Source of the DNA: Syntrophaceae bacterium
GTDB taxonomy: Bacteria; Desulfobacterota; Syntrophorhabdia; Syntrophorhabdales; WCHB1-27
Length of the DNA stretch: 7,616 nt
Reading direction: 5' to 3'
Assembly (NCBI GenBank): GCA_003165115.1
Contig: PLSJ01000488.1
Span: 7,348-14,963, forward strand
The notes beneath the pieces were generated by a model that was not told where the DNA came from, searched no databases, and worked only from the letters and a program-made list of their open reading frames with translations. The stretch's first letter is position 1. Each line of letters begins with the position of its first letter. Below, one piece after another: positions 5,709-7,616 of the stretch. The translations under genes were made by a program, and so were the position numbers.

Positions 5709-6543
5709 CTACGAAGGACGGGTGCCCGCATGGTGCCCTGGGTGCGGGAATTTCGGCATATTGCGGGCCTTCAAGCAGGCCGTTGCCGAGCTGGAGCTTG
5801 CGCCCCACCAGTTCGTGATAGTATCGGGGATAGGCCAGTCGGGGAAATTCCCCCATTATACGAAATGCAACACCTTTAACGGGCTCCACGGCAGGTCGCT
5901 GCCCGTCGCGACAGGTATCAGGCTGGTCAACGGGACCATGCCCGTGATCGCGGTCACGGGGGACGGCGACGGCTACGGCGAGGGCGGGAACCACCTGATC
6001 CATGCGATGCGGAGGAACATCGACGTGAAGATGTTCGTCCATGACAACCAGGTTTACGGTCTGACGAAGGGGCAGGCGTCGCCGACGACCATGCAGGGCA
6101 TGAAGACGAATGCCCAGCCCCACGGCGCCCAGGCCGGGGCGCTCAACCCCCTCGCCCTCGCGGTCGCCCTCGATTGCAGCTTCGTGGCAAGGAGCTACGC
6201 GGGAGACCACGAACACCTGCTGCGCATGATGAAAGAAGCCATCACCCACAAAGGTTTCGCCCTGCTCGACATCTTTCAGCCCTGTGTGACGTTTAACCGC
6301 CTCAATACGTACCAGTGGTTCGCCAAGCGGGTCTACCACCTCGACCCGACCTACGATCCCACCGACAGGGCGGGGGCATTCGTGAAAGCACTCGAATTCG
6401 GCGAAAGGATACCCCTCGGCGTCATCTACCGCAACGACCGGCCCTTATTCGGGGTCAGGCCCGCGCCCGCAGATGACGCGACCGCCTGCGCGAAGCCTTT
6501 CGACCCGACCCGTCTCCAGGAGATCATGAAAGAATTTTATTGA
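5692..6543 (+). CDS. korB: 2-oxoacid:ferredoxin oxidoreductase, beta (TPP-binding) subunit
   Basis: This 283-residue protein carries the catalytic cofactors. WCPGCG (14-19) supplies Cys15 and Cys18; with Cys59 (HYTKCN) and Cys198 (FQPCVTFN) these match the four [4Fe-4S] ligands known for two-subunit enzymes of this family. The TPP-Mg motif is GDGDGYGEGGNH (90-101) followed by HDNQVYGLTKGQ (117-128). IGQSGKFPHY (48-57) and HGAQAGALNP (144-153) are also typical. Electrons pass from the TPP intermediate through this cluster to an external ferredoxin. The start ATG lies inside the end of the alpha gene (17-base overlap) with GGGAGA upstream, so the subunits are probably made in equal amounts. Length is normal and no key residue is missing. 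Substrate identity remains open. Confidence 0.94.
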   Translation: MLALSDYEGRVPAWCPGCGNFGILRAFKQAVAELELAPHQFVIVSGIGQSGKFPHYTKCNTFNGLHGRSLPVATGIRLVNGTMPVIAVTGDGDGYGEGGNHLIHAMRRNIDVKMFVHDNQVYGLTKGQASPTTMQGMKTNAQPHGAQAGALNPLALAVALDCSFVARSYAGDHEHLLRMMKEAITHKGFALLDIFQPCVTFNRLNTYQWFAKRVYHLDPTYDPTDRAGAFVKALEFGERIPLGVIYRNDRPLFGVRPAPADDATACAKPFDPTRLQEIMKEFY

Positions 6544-6616
6544 GGGGCCTGTTTTTAGGGTCCTTCGCAAAACCCCTTACCCCTTGCCTTATGCTCCCTG
6601 ACTTCCTTAAGGCACG

Positions 6617-6674
6617 CTCCCTCCCCTTTTAAGGCCCCGCCGACCATAACAAAAGGCCGGACAAACAAAGGGAG
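6617..6674. repeat. Compound inverted repeat downstream of the oxidoreductase operon
   Basis: Nested arms CTCCCT/AGGGAG (6617-6622 and 6669-6674) and CCTTTT/AAAAGG (6625-6630 and 6651-6656) could form an imperfect extended hairpin. An alternative pairing is CCCCGCC/GGCGGGG (6635-6641 and 6674-6680). An imperfect direct repeat beginning GCTCCCT and ending TTAAGG or TTTAAGG occurs at 6593-6612 and 6616-6634. There is no U-tract, so a standard terminator is not supported; the structure may still end transcripts or protect the 3' end. Confidence 0.3.
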
Positions 6675-6712
6675 GCGGGGGTGGTTTGCCCCGATAAACC
6701 GAAGATTAAGGA

Positions 6713-6740
6713 TTGACAAAAGCTCCCTATTTGGGATAAA
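6713..6740 (+). promoter_or_regulatory. Predicted sigma-70 promoter for the thiolase gene
   Basis: A perfect -35 TTGACA (6713-6718) is followed by a 16-base spacer and GATAAA (6735-6740, four of six). Transcription would start near 6747, leaving a leader of about 34 bases. The thiolase is thus likely a separate unit from the oxidoreductase pair, 237 bases upstream. Confidence 0.6.
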
Positions 6741-6780
6741 AGTAGTATGTGAACTTTTTCATAAACGAAAGGAGCGAGCC

Positions 6781-7616
6781 ATGAGAGAGGTCGTGATTGT
6801 TTCTGCAGCACGCACTGCTGTCGGTCAGTTCGGACAGAGCCTGAAGGACGTACCCGTAGTGAAGCTGGGGGGATTGGTTATTAAGGAAGCGATCAAGAGA
6901 GCGGGATTGAGGCCGTCGAGGACAAAGGACAGGGAGTTCGCCCCCGAGATCTTCGGTGGGAAGCTGGAGACGGACCTCGAGGCGAAGTACTACGACTTCG
7001 ATAGTTCCCTGAAAGAGGTTGCCCTTGATGAAGTGATCATGGGGAACGTGCTCCAGGCCGGCCAGGGGCAAAACACCGGCAGACAGGCGGCCATATACGG
7101 CGGCGTGCCGAAAGAGACGACCGCCTTTACCGTCAACAAGGTCTGTGCATCGGGCCTGCGGGCCATCGTATGCGGGGCCCAGGCCATCATGACCGGTGAT
7201 GCCGACGTCATCGTGGCGGGCGGCATGGAGAATATGAGCCAGGCGCCGTTTACGCTGCCTGCCTTAAGGTTCGGCGCCCGCATGTTCAACACGGAAGCCG
7301 TCGACCTCATGGTCATGGATGGCGTGTGGGAGATTTTTTACGGCTACCACATGGGCCTGACGGCGGAGAATATCGCGGAGAAATTCGGTATCTCCCGTGA
7401 GGAGCAGGACATGTTCGGCCTGGTGAGCCACCAGAGGGCGCGTCAGGCGATCAAGGAAGGATGGCTCAAGCCGGAGATCGTGCCGGTCCTCATTCCTCAG
7501 AGGAAGGGAGACCCCCTCGTCTTCGACACGGACGAGCGGCCCATGGACACCTCGATGGAGAAGATGGGGAAACTCGGGACCGCCTTCAAGAAGAACGGCA
7601 CCGTCACGGCGGGGAA
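6781..7616 (+). CDS. Thiolase (acetyl-CoA acetyltransferase family) with an N-terminal insertion, 3' end beyond the window
   Basis: The first 278 codons are present. MREVVIVSAARTAVGQFGQSL (1-21), DEVIMGNVLQAGQGQN (83-98), FTVNKVCASGLRAI (116-129) and AGGMENMSQAPF (146-157) are diagnostic of thiolases, and Cys122 is the acyl-accepting nucleophile. The enzyme condenses two acyl-CoAs or cleaves a 3-ketoacyl-CoA in the cytoplasm. The catalytic His and second Cys lie beyond the edge. In usual thiolases the nucleophile is near residue 88-90; here it is shifted by about 33 residues because of an insertion at about 44-79, between the first helix (AIKRAGLRP) and the DEVIMGNV strand. The insertion is charged and aromatic (EAKYYDFDSS at 67-76). 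The ATG has AAAGGAG six bases upstream. Biosynthetic versus degradative direction cannot be decided; the neighbouring ferredoxin-dependent oxidoreductase fits anaerobic acyl-CoA metabolism. Confidence 0.93.
   Translation, partial: MREVVIVSAARTAVGQFGQSLKDVPVVKLGGLVIKEAIKRAGLRPSRTKDREFAPEIFGGKLETDLEAKYYDFDSSLKEVALDEVIMGNVLQAGQGQNTGRQAAIYGGVPKETTAFTVNKVCASGLRAIVCGAQAIMTGDADVIVAGGMENMSQAPFTLPALRFGARMFNTEAVDLMVMDGVWEIFYGYHMGLTAENIAEKFGISREEQDMFGLVSHQRARQAIKEGWLKPEIVPVLIPQRKGDPLVFDTDERPMDTSMEKMGKLGTAFKKNGTVTAG

Noticed and set aside
5701..6339. Minus-strand frame of 212 codons opposite the beta-subunit gene
   Set aside because: It is antisense to conserved TPP and iron-sulfur motifs and has shadow-like His/Val/Gly composition.
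1..7616. CRISPR array, tRNA/rRNA genes, insertion sequences or phage genes
   Set aside because: No regularly spaced repeats, tRNA-like cloverleaf arms, transposase motifs or terminal inverted repeats were seen on either strand by eye.

Overview
The window looks like chromosomal DNA from a GC-rich, anaerobic, diderm (Gram-negative) bacterium. An outer-membrane Omp85-family protein (TamA) and a lipoprotein show the second membrane. A 2-oxoacid:ferredoxin oxidoreductase beside a thiolase points to strictly anaerobic acyl-CoA metabolism. The combination fits deltaproteobacterial or syntrophic lineages (Desulfobacterota or Syntrophorhabdia type), but that is inferred from gene content and style, not from a marker gene. 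No rRNA, tRNA, CRISPR array, insertion sequence or phage gene was seen.

Layout. 1-1608 (minus): the first 536 codons of tamA; its C-terminal barrel strands lie beyond the left edge. 1609-1890: divergent regulatory region with a promoter on each strand and short repeats. 1891-2220 (plus): a free-standing 109-residue tRNA-binding domain like the C-terminus of methionyl-tRNA synthetase. It converges on 2312-2530 (minus), a dodecin that lacks the flavin-stacking tryptophan and has a near-consensus promoter. 2697-3326 (minus): a secreted protein with a lone STN (secretin/TonB short N-terminal) domain and a Pro/Ala/Gln-rich tail. 3500-3658 (minus): a 52-residue lipoprotein. 3659-3989: a 331-base divergent intergenic region. 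3990-6543 (plus): two overlapping genes for a gamma-alpha fused subunit and a TPP-binding beta subunit of a 2-oxoacid:ferredoxin oxidoreductase. 6544-6780: an intergenic stretch with inverted and direct repeats and a promoter. 6781-7616 (plus): the N-terminal 278 codons of a thiolase carrying an unusual insertion, cut by the right edge.

How the genes fit together. The right half is metabolic. The oxidoreductase interconverts a 2-oxoacid and its acyl-CoA using ferredoxin, and the thiolase makes or splits beta-ketoacyl-CoA. They have separate promoters, so a shared pathway is likely but not shown. The left half concerns the cell envelope (TamA, STN protein, lipoprotein) plus two small housekeeping-type proteins. 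Nearly all genes are single transcription units, each with a recognisable TTGACA-type promoter; only the oxidoreductase pair is clearly an operon. No defence system or other wholly new system was found. The best leads are the Trp-less dodecin, the orphan STN protein with its neighbouring lipoprotein, and the thiolase insertion.
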